64,000 bases of DNA from Mycobacterium sp. URHD0025. Its GTDB lineage: Bacteria; Actinomycetota; Actinomycetes; Mycobacteriales; Mycobacteriaceae. This document shows, piece by piece, positions 1-7,772 of this stretch; position 1 is the first letter of the stretch; every line of letters starts with the position of its first letter. The stretch is taken from the NCBI RefSeq assembly GCF_000426065.1, contig NZ_AUEQ01000001.1:248001-312000 (forward strand), in the 5' to 3' direction. The notes beneath the pieces were generated by a model. It was not told the origin of the DNA and searched no databases. It worked only from the letters and a program-made list of their open reading frames with translations. Both the position numbers and the translations under genes were made by a program.

Positions 1-1346
1 ACCGCCATGAGTCCGAGGACGACGACCATCCAGGCAATCGAGAACCAGGACAGATACGGGAAGCACCACATCTTCATGCGCAGCGCGCCGCGATCGGTGG
101 CTTCGAGCCGACGCCGTAAACGGATTTCCGCACCGACGAGGATGATGTAGTAGATGAGCTGAATCGCCCCTGATGAATTGATCAGGAAGATGAAGACCTG
201 TTCAGGGAAGAAGTAGTTCGCGACCACGGCGGCGTAGCCCATCGACGTGCCGGCCAGGATGGCTCGCACCGGCACTCCCCGACTGTTGATCTTGACCAAC
301 GACTTGGGGGCGTCCCCTTTTTCGGCCAGCGCGAACAACATTCGCGAGGTGATGTAGAGACAAGAGTTCAATGAACTGAGCACAGCGGTGAGGACGATGG
401 CTTCCATCACCACCGACATGCCGGGGATACCGATGTGTTCGAGCACCACGGCAAATGGGCTCCGGATACTTTCGCCGGTGAACGGGGTATCCCACGGCAC
501 CGCCGCGACGATCAACAGGATCGAGAGCACGTAGAAGACGAAAACCCGGGCCATCACCTGTTTGGTCGCCTTGGCCGCGTACTCGACAGGCTTCTTGGAT
601 TCGGCTGCCGCAATGGTGGCGATCTCGGCGCCACCCATCGAGAACAGCACCGTCACGCTGCCCACGAGCGCCGCCACGACGCCGTACGGGAACATGCCCC
701 CGTGAGAGAAGAGATTGGTCAGTCCCGGACTTTCCGGCTTGCCCACCAATCCGAGCAGGAACAGTCCGGTGACGCAGACGAAGAAGATGATCGCGATGAC
801 TTTGATGGAGGCGAACCAGAACTCGGCCTCGCCATAGGCCTTGACCGAAAGCAGGTTGATCGCCGTCAGCACGAGCACCAGGCCGAGACACAACAGCCAT
901 GCGGGCACTCCCGGTAGGTAGTTGGCCAGGATCCCCGCTCCGGCCACCGCCTCGATCGCCGCGACGACCACCCAGAAGTACCAATACAGCCAGCCGACGC
1001 TGAACCCCGCCCAGTTGCCCAGCCCATCGCGGGAGAAATTGGCCACCGAACCGGATGACGGCCGTGCCACCGCCATTTCACCGATCGCGCGGATGACCAG
1101 GATCATCAGCACGCCGGACAGTGCGTAACTCAACACCGCAGCAGGCCCGGTCCGGTTGATCACCGCGCCGCTCCCGACGAACAGCCCGGCCCCGATGATC
1201 CCGCCCAGCGCGATCATCACGATGTGCCGGTTCTCCAGGCTGCGCCGCAGTCCGCTCTGCGACGATGCGCCCTCGTCTGCGTCGGGCACTGAGGCCGGCG
1301 CCGTCGACTGTGTCGACTGTGGCGCCGCTCCGCCGTGCTGGTTCAT
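1..1346 (-). CDS. Amino-acid permease, APC/AAT family (GABA permease-like), 3' end outside window
   Basis: Cytoplasmic-membrane importer of an amino acid or GABA, proton-coupled in this family. The frame runs open from an ATG at 1346 to the window edge, giving about 448 residues. A roughly 35-residue polar N-terminus precedes the APC signature IALGGIIGAGLFVGSG in the first membrane segment; many hydrophobic segments follow, with the family-typical SMGGAEIATIAAAES about two thirds along. The C-terminus lies outside the window. It diverges from a LysR gene 99 bp away, the usual layout for a LysR regulator and its target. The substrate cannot be read from sequence; GabP-like is the best guess. 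Confidence 0.9.
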   Translation of the reverse strand, partial: MNQHGGAAPQSTQSTAPASVPDADEGASSQSGLRRSLENRHIVMIALGGIIGAGLFVGSGAVINRTGPAAVLSYALSGVLMILVIRAIGEMAVARPSSGSVANFSRDGLGNWAGFSVGWLYWYFWVVVAAIEAVAGAGILANYLPGVPAWLLCLGLVLVLTAINLLSVKAYGEAEFWFASIKVIAIIFFVCVTGLFLLGLVGKPESPGLTNLFSHGGMFPYGVVAALVGSVTVLFSMGGAEIATIAAAESKKPVEYAAKATKQVMARVFVFYVLSILLIVAAVPWDTPFTGESIRSPFAVVLEHIGIPGMSVVMEAIVLTAVLSSLNSCLYITSRMLFALAEKGDAPKSLVKINSRGVPVRAILAGTSMGYAAVVANYFFPEQVFIFLINSSGAIQLIYYIILVGAEIRLRRRLEATDRGALRMKMWCFPYLSWFSIAWMVVVLGLMA

Positions 1347-1445
1347 GGGAACTCCTGCCATCTGGACCACTTGTCCGTCTGACTATGACGCCAGTCACCT
1401 ACCATGAACAGTCGAACTATTTGAAGCTAGTGATCGGTTTTACTG

Positions 1446-2351
1446 ATGCCAGATGCCACACTCCGGCAGCTCGAGTACTTCATCGCAGCTGTCGAGGAGG
1501 GTTCGGTCACCGCAGCAGCACAGCGCTTGCACCTGTCGCAATCGGCGCTGTCGATGGCACTCGGCGAGCTGGAGCGCGCCCTCGGCGTGCAAGTGCTTGT
1601 TCGGCATCGCCGCGGCGTGCGGCCGACGAGGATCGGGGAACAGGTACTGGTAGACGCACGCCGGCTCCTGGTCGATCTCGTAGACCTGCAGACCTCCGCG
1701 CGCGAGAGTCAGTTCGGACTGACCGGAAAGCTGATGGTGGGCTGCTACAGCACCCTTTCCCCGATGGTGCTGCCGCCGGTCCTCAGCGAGTACGTTGTGC
1801 GGTTCCCCAGAGTGGACCTCACCTTCACCGAGGGCCCACACGACGTTCTGATCGAGAATCTGCGCAACGGAACCCTGGATCTGGCGTTGCTCTACGACTA
1901 CGGCTCGGATCTGTCGGCTCACCGCGATGACCTGGAGACCGAAACAGTTGTTGCCGCACCGCCGTACGTGTTACTGGCCGAAGATCATCCGCTGGGCGAG
2001 CAGGACGCCGTGGCACTGCGACAACTGGTCGATCAGCCGATGATCCTGTTCAGCCTCCCTCCCGGAGGAGACTACTTCCTGTCCTTGTTCAAGTCCGAAG
2101 GCCTGGAGCCACGAGTTCGATACCGCGCCACGAATTTTGAACTCGTCCGCTCACTCGTCGCTCGCCGCCTCGGCTACTCCATCCTCAGCCAGCGCACCAG
2201 GATCTCGATGAGCTACGAGGGCCGCCGATTCATCACGCGGCCACTGCAAGGCGACCATCCAGGACTTGCGATCAATGCCGTGACGCCCGCGGGCACCAAG
2301 CTCACCCGCCCGGCTGCCGCGTTCATCGAAACATTCCGGGCGGTGAACTGA
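1446..2351 (+). CDS. LysR-family transcriptional regulator
   Basis: 301 residues, standard LysR length. The N-terminal winged helix-turn-helix is seen as LRQLEYFIAAVEEGSVTAAA followed by LHLSQSALSMALGELERALG; the rest is the effector-binding domain with the usual two-lobe pattern (GLTGKLMVGCYSTLSP, NGTLDLALLYDYG). The ATG start lies 99 bp from the divergent amino-acid permease gene, so it probably activates or represses that gene in response to an amino acid or metabolite. The gap contains an imperfect dyad (GACT-N8-AGTC) near 1380-1395 that could be part of the binding site. The inducer is unknown. Confidence 0.9.
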   Translation: MPDATLRQLEYFIAAVEEGSVTAAAQRLHLSQSALSMALGELERALGVQVLVRHRRGVRPTRIGEQVLVDARRLLVDLVDLQTSARESQFGLTGKLMVGCYSTLSPMVLPPVLSEYVVRFPRVDLTFTEGPHDVLIENLRNGTLDLALLYDYGSDLSAHRDDLETETVVAAPPYVLLAEDHPLGEQDAVALRQLVDQPMILFSLPPGGDYFLSLFKSEGLEPRVRYRATNFELVRSLVARRLGYSILSQRTRISMSYEGRRFITRPLQGDHPGLAINAVTPAGTKLTRPAAAFIETFRAVN

Positions 2352-2374
2352 GTGACCGACGTTCGGCAATCAAA

Positions 2375-3007
2375 CTAAGCCGCCGTGCCGTTGCGCGACG
2401 GCGATTCCAGATAGCCTCGGGCGACTGCCATTTCGACCAGCCGGGAACGCAGCGCGCGTCGCCCCCGATGCAACCGCGACATCACTGTCCCCACCGGAAT
2501 CTGCAGGATGTCGGCAATCTCCTTGTACCGGAACCCCGCAACGTCGGCGTAGTACACGACGACGCCCTGCGACTCCGGCAATGCCCGCATGGCCTCGCGC
2601 ACGTCGTCGTCACCCATCGACTCGAGGGCCGCCAGTTCCGCCGAGACCACGCCGAGCGGGAATCGCTGCGCCACCTCCGCCAGCTGCACGTCCGAGAGTT
2701 CGTCGGCGAAGACCTCCTGCGGGCGGCGCTGCGCCGTGCGATACGTGTTGATCCAGGTGTTGGTCAGAATCCGGTACAGCCAGGCGCGGATGTTCGAGCC
2801 GTCGCGGTAGGTGTGAAAGCTGCTGTAGGCCTTGACCATTGTCTCCTGAACGAGGTCTTCGGCGTCGGCCGCATTGCGCGTGTAGCGACGCGCGGCCGCA
2901 TAGAGCTGGTCCACCAACGGCAGTGCATCGCGCTCGAATCGTTCCGCGCGATCGTCAACGCTCACGTGCATATCTGTGCTCATCGGCTCGGCCCCCGCTC
3001 CTGCCAC
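2375..3007 (-). CDS. ECF RNA polymerase sigma factor, SigH/SigR-like
   Basis: 210 residues from GTG 3007; an in-frame ATG at 2983 is an alternative start. Region 2 reads [15 protein letters not shown] then [18 protein letters not shown]; region 4 reads [20 protein letters not shown] then [15 protein letters not shown]. This matches the mycobacterial SigH/streptomycete SigR group, which directs RNA polymerase to thiol-oxidative and heat-stress genes. SigH is normally followed by the zinc-binding anti-sigma gene rshA; none follows here, so control must be elsewhere or upstream. A MerR/SoxR-type promoter lies about 125 bp upstream (3138-3168). It is convergent with the LysR gene. Confidence 0.9.
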   Translation of the reverse strand: MAGAGAEPMSTDMHVSVDDRAERFERDALPLVDQLYAAARRYTRNAADAEDLVQETMVKAYSSFHTYRDGSNIRAWLYRILTNTWINTYRTAQRRPQEVFADELSDVQLAEVAQRFPLGVVSAELAALESMGDDDVREAMRALPESQGVVVYYADVAGFRYKEIADILQIPVGTVMSRLHRGRRALRSRLVEMAVARGYLESPSRNGTAA

Positions 3008-3137
3008 TGCTCATCTCGGCCTCAGACACTTCGCCACTCGAAGCTATCTGGCGACGCACCCCACCCCCAGGGGGATTACCCCCAGGTTCGGCGCGGTTTT
3101 CCACACCACACCGGGCGCGCCGCACTGTCATGTAGGC

Positions 3138-3168
3138 AGCATGACACCTCAACCCAAGTTGAGGTCAA
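3138..3168 (-). promoter_or_regulatory. SoxR/MerR-type promoter with 19-bp spacer
   Basis: Read on the minus strand, TTGACC (3168-3163) and CATGCT (3143-3138) are separated by exactly 19 bp, the overlong spacer typical of promoters activated by MerR-family proteins. The spacer region holds the dyad CCTCAA-N6-TTGAGG (3164-3147), the same architecture as the SoxR box. Transcription would start near 3131 and run into the ECF sigma gene with a leader of about 125 nt. The elements are seen in the sequence; the identity of the regulator is inferred. Confidence 0.5.
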
Positions 3169-3370
3169 ACGATTTTCCGGCACCAAACTCTTTGCGCCTG
3201 TTGCCGTTCAGCATCTCGATATTGACCACACGACAGACGGCCATGACTCCGAATGGTGCGGCGGGGTTGCTCCCGCGACCGGAGCGTGCCGGCCTTCACC
3301 CCATGAACCGACGCAGATCATGGGCAATACGCCAGGAAACTGGGCCGTTCCCGCCCTAGGCTCATCGGTT
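3169..3370. other. Remainder of the 363-bp sigma factor/purine permease intergenic region
   Basis: No convincing gene is visible between the sigma factor start (3007) and the permease ATG (3371) on either strand. Apart from the dyad promoter at 3138-3168, the stretch holds a C/G-run region near 3060-3085 (CCCCCAGGGGG-like). It presumably contains the permease promoter, but I cannot place it with confidence. Confidence 0.4.
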
Positions 3371-4783
3371 ATGAATCGACTCGATCGCTTCTTCGAGATC
3401 TCGACCCGTGGCTCGACGGTCTCCTCCGAGATCCGCGGAGGCGTGGTCACCTTCATCGCGATGGCCTACATCATCGTGCTGAACCCGGTCGTGCTCTCCG
3501 GTTCCGCGGATGTCGCGGGCAACAAGCTCGAGTTCGCACAAGTCTCTGCCACCACATGTCTGGCGGCAGGCGTGATGACCATCCTGTTCGGGATCATCGC
3601 CCGGTTGCCGTTCGCGTTCGCCGCGGGGCTGGGCATCAACTCATTTCTCGCCACCACGGTGGTGGGCACGGTCACCTGGCCCGAGGCGATGGGCCTGGTG
3701 GTGATCGACGGCCTCATCATCGTCGCCCTGGCGGCCAGCGGATTCCGTCGCCTGGTTTTCGACGCGGTTCCCATGCAGCTCAAACTCGCGATCACCGCGG
3801 GCATCGGATTGTTCATTCTCTTCATCGGTCTGGTCGACGCCGGATTCGTCGGCTCGACCGGCCTGCCGTCGCCCCCGGTCGGTCTCGGCACGGGCGGCGT
3901 CGGCTCGATCAACACCGTGCCGACCGTGGTCTTCGTATTCACGTTGTTGGTCACCGGCGTGCTGGTGGCCCGCAAAGTCCGCGGCGGCATCCTGATCGGC
4001 CTGGTCACCGGCACCGTGGTGGCCGTGATCGTCGAGGCGATCTGGCACCTCGGATCCGCCCAGGAAAAGTCCGGCGGTTGGGGCCTGTCGGTGCCGACGC
4101 TGTCGGGTTCACCTTTCGCACTGCCCGATCTGTCCCTGGTCGGCGAGGTCAGCCTCGGCAGCTTCAGCCGGATCGGCGCGCTCGCCGCGATCATGCTGGT
4201 CTTCACGTTGGTGTTCGCCAACTTCTTCGACGCCATGGGCACGATGACCGGGCTGTCCCGGGAAGCGGGGTTGTCCGATTCCCAGGGCAACTTCCCGCGG
4301 CTGAAGTCAGCGTTGATCGTCGAGGGCGCCGGTGCCGTCGTCGGCGGATCCTCGTCGGCGTCGTCGAACACCGTCTTCATCGAATCGGGCGCCGGTATCG
4401 AGGAAGGGTCGCGCACGGGGTTCGCCAACCTCATCACCGGCGCGCTGTTCCTGGCGGCCATGTTCGTGGCCCCGCTGGCCTCGATCGTGCCGACCGAAGT
4501 GGCGGCCGCGGCCCTGGTGATCGTCGGCGCCATGATGGTGTCGCAGTTGCGCCACATCGACCTGTCGGAGTTCTCGGTGGCCCTGCCCGTGGTGCTCACC
4601 GTGGCGACCATGGCGTTCAGCTATTCGATCGCGAACGGGATCGGTGTCGGCTTCGTGGCGTGGGCGGTACTGCGGTCGGCGGCAGGTAAAGCTCGCGAGG
4701 TCAGCCCCCTGCTGTGGATTGTGGCGGCCGGCTTCATCCTGTACTTCGCCCGCGGCTGGATCGAGTCGCTCATCGGCATGTGA
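3371..4783 (+). CDS. NCS2/AzgA-type purine (adenine/guanine/hypoxanthine) permease
   Basis: 470 residues from ATG 3371, standard for the AzgA/PbuG family of proton-coupled purine importers. The start is followed by the family N-terminus FEISTRGSTVSSEIRGGVVTFIAMAYIIVLNP. Other family marks are the hydrophobic segment with AFAAGLGINSFLA, the NFFDAMGTMTGLSREAGL substrate-binding segment, and VVGGSSSASSNTVFIESGAGIEEGSRTG. About 12-14 membrane helices are apparent. The reading frame is open far upstream, but that part lies antisense to the sigma factor gene and looks non-coding, so the internal ATG is preferred. Confidence 0.92.
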   Translation: MNRLDRFFEISTRGSTVSSEIRGGVVTFIAMAYIIVLNPVVLSGSADVAGNKLEFAQVSATTCLAAGVMTILFGIIARLPFAFAAGLGINSFLATTVVGTVTWPEAMGLVVIDGLIIVALAASGFRRLVFDAVPMQLKLAITAGIGLFILFIGLVDAGFVGSTGLPSPPVGLGTGGVGSINTVPTVVFVFTLLVTGVLVARKVRGGILIGLVTGTVVAVIVEAIWHLGSAQEKSGGWGLSVPTLSGSPFALPDLSLVGEVSLGSFSRIGALAAIMLVFTLVFANFFDAMGTMTGLSREAGLSDSQGNFPRLKSALIVEGAGAVVGGSSSASSNTVFIESGAGIEEGSRTGFANLITGALFLAAMFVAPLASIVPTEVAAAALVIVGAMMVSQLRHIDLSEFSVALPVVLTVATMAFSYSIANGIGVGFVAWAVLRSAAGKAREVSPLLWIVAAGFILYFARGWIESLIGM

Positions 4784-4804
4784 GGGCCGGTAGCCTTCTG
4801 GGGC

Positions 4805-4858
4805 ATGGGGACGAATGTGCCGATGAGCCGCTTGCGCGAAGAGAGAAAGCAGCGATGA
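4805..4858 (+). CDS. Leader mini-ORF 1 (17 residues)
   Basis: Encodes MGTNVPMSRLREERKQR, with a second in-frame ATG at 4823. Its TGA stop (4856-4858) overlaps the ATG of the next mini-ORF (ATGA). It lies just after the purine permease stop and upstream of the DUF808 gene. The peptide is short and its translation is inferred only from the start/stop overlaps and the duplication. Confidence 0.4.
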   Translation: MGTNVPMSRLREERKQR

Positions 4859-4878
4859 GCCGCTTGCGCGAAGAGAGA
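4821..4878 (+). repeat. Direct repeat, two 26-bp copies 32 bp apart
   Basis: Two identical 26-bp copies (4821-4846 and 4853-4878), each containing ATGAGCCGCTTGCGCGAAG, which reads MSRLREE in the coding frame. The copies are separated by 6 bp and sit between the purine permease and DUF808 genes. Both encode the same peptide start, so the duplication creates tandem mini-ORFs. Confidence 0.9.
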
Positions 4879-4883
4879 CAACA

Positions 4884-4887
<4 letters not shown>
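4855..4887 (+). CDS. Leader mini-ORF 2 (10 residues), coupled to the DUF808 gene
   Basis: Encodes MSRLREERQQ. Its ATG overlaps the stop of mini-ORF 1, and its TGA (4885-4887) overlaps the GTG start of the DUF808 gene (GTGA). This makes a chain of three overlapping frames typical of translational coupling. Whether the peptides matter or only their translation is unknown. Confidence 0.4.
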
Positions 4888-5846
<959 letters not shown>

Positions 5847-6015
5847 GGCTTCGCTGCACACCGACTTCTGTTGCAAGGCTTGAAGACTCACCGTACGAGC
5901 GGCCCTCAAGCCGACACCGGGGGCGCGCGCCCGCTGCCGCAGATCCGAATCTGCTTGCGTCGGAAAATACCCCGGGGCAAATTCTTGTTAGGTCCAATCC
6001 GTTTCGACGTGCCAT

Positions 6016-6046
6016 ACTGGACGCGGACGCGTTTCGTACGTCCAGT
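6016..6046 (+). promoter_or_regulatory. Promoter/leader hairpin upstream of cspA
   Basis: A CATACT hexamer (6013-6018) resembles a -10 box. An 8-bp inverted repeat, ACTGGACG (6016-6023) and CGTCCAGT (6039-6046), follows at the start of the predicted cspA leader. The DUF808-cspA gap is 224 bp; structured leaders are common in cold-shock genes. Seen: the repeat. Inferred: its role. Confidence 0.35.
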
Positions 6047-6070
6047 TTGAACAATGAGAGAAGCAAAAAT

Positions 6071-6274
6071 ATGGCACAGGGAACTGTGAAATGGTTCAAC
6101 GGCGAAAAGGGCTTCGGCTTCATCGCCCCTGATGGCGGCGCACCCGACGTCTTCGTCCACTACTCCGAGATCACCGGCGGTGGTTTCCGGTCGCTCGAAG
6201 AGAACCAGCGCGTCGAGTTCGAGATCACCCAGGGAGCCAAGGGCCCCCAGGCAGTAGGAGTTACTGCGGTCTAA
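6071..6274 (+). CDS. cspA: Cold-shock protein, CspA family
   Basis: 67 residues, a single cold-shock (OB-fold) domain that binds single-stranded RNA/DNA and melts mRNA structure at low temperature. RNP1 is seen as KGFGFIAP and RNP2 as VFVHYSEI. The start [17 protein letters not shown] is the standard mycobacterial CspA N-terminus. An AGAGAAG sequence sits about 8 nt before the ATG. The frame is open upstream but with no CspA homology, so the internal ATG is right. A strong hairpin terminator follows 16 bp after the stop. Confidence 0.95.
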   Translation: MAQGTVKWFNGEKGFGFIAPDGGAPDVFVHYSEITGGGFRSLEENQRVEFEITQGAKGPQAVGVTAV

Positions 6275-6290
6275 ACCGCTCTAAAACCTG

Positions 6291-6332
6291 AAAATGGGCT
6301 GGTACGGATTTATTTCCGTACCAGCCCATTTT
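6291..6332 (+). terminator. Rho-independent-type hairpin after cspA
   Basis: A perfect 18-bp inverted repeat, AAAATGGGCTGGTACGGA (6291-6308) and its complement (6315-6332), with a 6-nt loop TTTATT. The A-rich start and T-rich end let it act in both directions, separating cspA from the convergent DUF5994 gene. Confidence 0.85.
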
Positions 6333-6338
6333 GGTGTT

Positions 6339-6839
6339 TCACACAGATGCTTCGGTCGGGTCTTGTAGGCGTCCCAACCAGCGCGCAGATTCGAGCTGAG
6401 CAACGCGCAGCACACGGTCTGCGGTCTCGTAAGCGGAGGTACGACGCTCCGTGTCCTCTACGGCCATCGCAGCGGCACAACGCATCACCAGCGAGCCGAG
6501 CGATACCGACGTCCTGCACGGCACGACAAGCAGTTTCACGGATTCCAGTCTGCCCACCACCATCATCAGACGAGGCCGACTCAGCTTGATTCCGGTCGGC
6601 CCACGAGTTCCCGTCACAATCGAGTCCAGGTCGAGCTGCCCCTGTGCGGCGGACCAGTTGACGCGGATGTCAACCACTTCGCCCAGCGCCGGATGTAGGA
6701 CCTCGACGAGTTCGGGCAGTTCGCTCGCCACCGAAGCGGTGTGCGGCCACCAGGCGCCGTCGATATCAGAGCCCAACTGCCGGGCGAGGGTCAGCCGGAC
6801 AGGACTGGCCAGCCGCCGTGCCCCGGTGAGGCCATTCAC
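6339..6839 (-). CDS. DUF5994 family protein
   Basis: 166 residues from GTG 6839. The family pattern is recognisable: RLTLARQLGSDIDGAWWPHTASVASELPELV near the N-terminus, then VVDIRVNWSAAQGQLD, and the central GIKLSRPRLMMVVGRLESVKLLVVP. The family is common in mycobacteria and has no established function; no membrane segments or signal peptide are seen. The start codon overlaps the stop of a 47-codon upstream frame (GTGA), so the two are probably co-translated. It converges on cspA with the shared hairpin terminator between them. Confidence 0.75.
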   Translation of the reverse strand: MNGLTGARRLASPVRLTLARQLGSDIDGAWWPHTASVASELPELVEVLHPALGEVVDIRVNWSAAQGQLDLDSIVTGTRGPTGIKLSRPRLMMVVGRLESVKLLVVPCRTSVSLGSLVMRCAAAMAVEDTERRTSAYETADRVLRVAQLESARWLGRLQDPTEASV

Positions 6840-6979
6840 GACGACTGCGCATCTGAACGACGAGGCTGCGACGAAGACCGGTCGGAGAAAATCAGCTCCG
6901 GAGTCGGCTCCGTCGAGCCGTCGACATCCGGCATGGGTTCTTGCTGCTCAGGATGTGAAAAAAGTTCGGACGATTCCAT
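6836..6979 (-). CDS. Small acidic protein (47 aa) coupled to the DUF5994 gene
   Basis: Starts MESSELFSHPEQQEPMPD and is rich in Glu, Asp, Ser and Pro, so probably disordered. ATG at 6979; the TGA (6838-6836) overlaps the GTG start of the DUF5994 gene. The overlap and the absence of a separate ribosome site for DUF5994 support a coupled two-gene unit. No homology is recognised; it may be a genuine small protein or a translated leader. Confidence 0.45.
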   Translation of the reverse strand: MESSELFSHPEQQEPMPDVDGSTEPTPELIFSDRSSSQPRRSDAQSS

Positions 6980-7136
6980 GAGAGTGCCCTTGAGAGGTGC
7001 GGGACTACCGCACATGTAATGGGAACCGGGCGATGGTTAATCCCCGGCTGACGGACTACCAATGCGTCCGGCCTATCACAAATCTACACCCGATGAACGC
7101 TGACCCGACGTCGAGCACCTGGAAGACGGTTGCGCG

Positions 7137-7772
7137 TCAGCGGGCCCGCACCGCGGGAAGGATCAATGTGTCGATGACTTCGCGGATGAATTTCGCGTCG
7201 AGACTCTGTCCGCTGACCACCCGCATCAGGCCCATCCCGGTCATCACATCGGCGATCAGTGACCAGTCCCGGTCGGCCGGCACTTCGCCACGGGCGGCAG
7301 CCTGCTGCAGGATCGCCGTCATCACCCGTCTGCCCTTGAGCAGCATCAGATCGTCGAGGGCCGACGCGAGGTGCGGATCGTGGGTGGACTCGACGGCGAC
7401 CTGCAGCACAAGGGCGTACGAGAACGGCTCATCATCGATACGCTCTGCACGGCGCACGATCTCGTCGAAATCACCTTCCAGACTGCCGGTGTCGGGCGCA
7501 TCCTCGTCCATCAGATCGGGCCGCCAGTACACGAGCGCATCGGTGATCAATGCCGCCTTCGACGACCAGCGACGGTAGATGGCCGCCTTGCCGACGCCGG
7601 CTCGCGCGGCGATGTCGTTCATGTTGGTGTTGACATAGCCGTTCTCGGACAACGCCGCCAACGCCGCGTTGAGGATGGCCGCATCACGGGACCGGTCCAG
7701 GCGACCGTCGGTGCGCCGGCGCAGCTTTGACTCTGCATCCGGCGGATTGTCCCGGCCGCTCATCACTTTCAC
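7137..7772 (-). CDS. TetR-family repressor of the mmpS-mmpL operon
   Basis: 211 residues. The TetR helix-turn-helix is seen near residues 30-80: AILNAALAALSENGYVNTNMNDIAARAGVGKAAIYRRW. The C-terminal ligand domain has a TetR_C-like pattern (VLQVAVESTHDPHLASALDD). Its ATG overlaps the mmpL stop (7769-7772), making it the third gene of the mmpS-mmpL-tetR operon. A perfect 22-bp palindrome upstream of mmpS (11119-11140) is the likely operator, giving negative autoregulation of the whole export unit. Confidence 0.9.
   Translation of the reverse strand: MKVMSGRDNPPDAESKLRRRTDGRLDRSRDAAILNAALAALSENGYVNTNMNDIAARAGVGKAAIYRRWSSKAALITDALVYWRPDLMDEDAPDTGSLEGDFDEIVRRAERIDDEPFSYALVLQVAVESTHDPHLASALDDLMLLKGRRVMTAILQQAAARGEVPADRDWSLIADVMTGMGLMRVVSGQSLDAKFIREVIDTLILPAVRAR

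Noticed and set aside
2468..3370. Open upstream extension of the purine permease reading frame
   Set aside because: It runs antisense through the sigma factor gene, encodes low-complexity Arg/His-rich sequence and lacks permease homology; the ATG at 3371 starts the conserved protein.
6451..6981. Plus-strand open frame overlapping DUF5994
   Set aside because: The minus strand carries a recognisable family and a coupled small gene; the plus frame is Ser/Arg/Pro-rich without homology.
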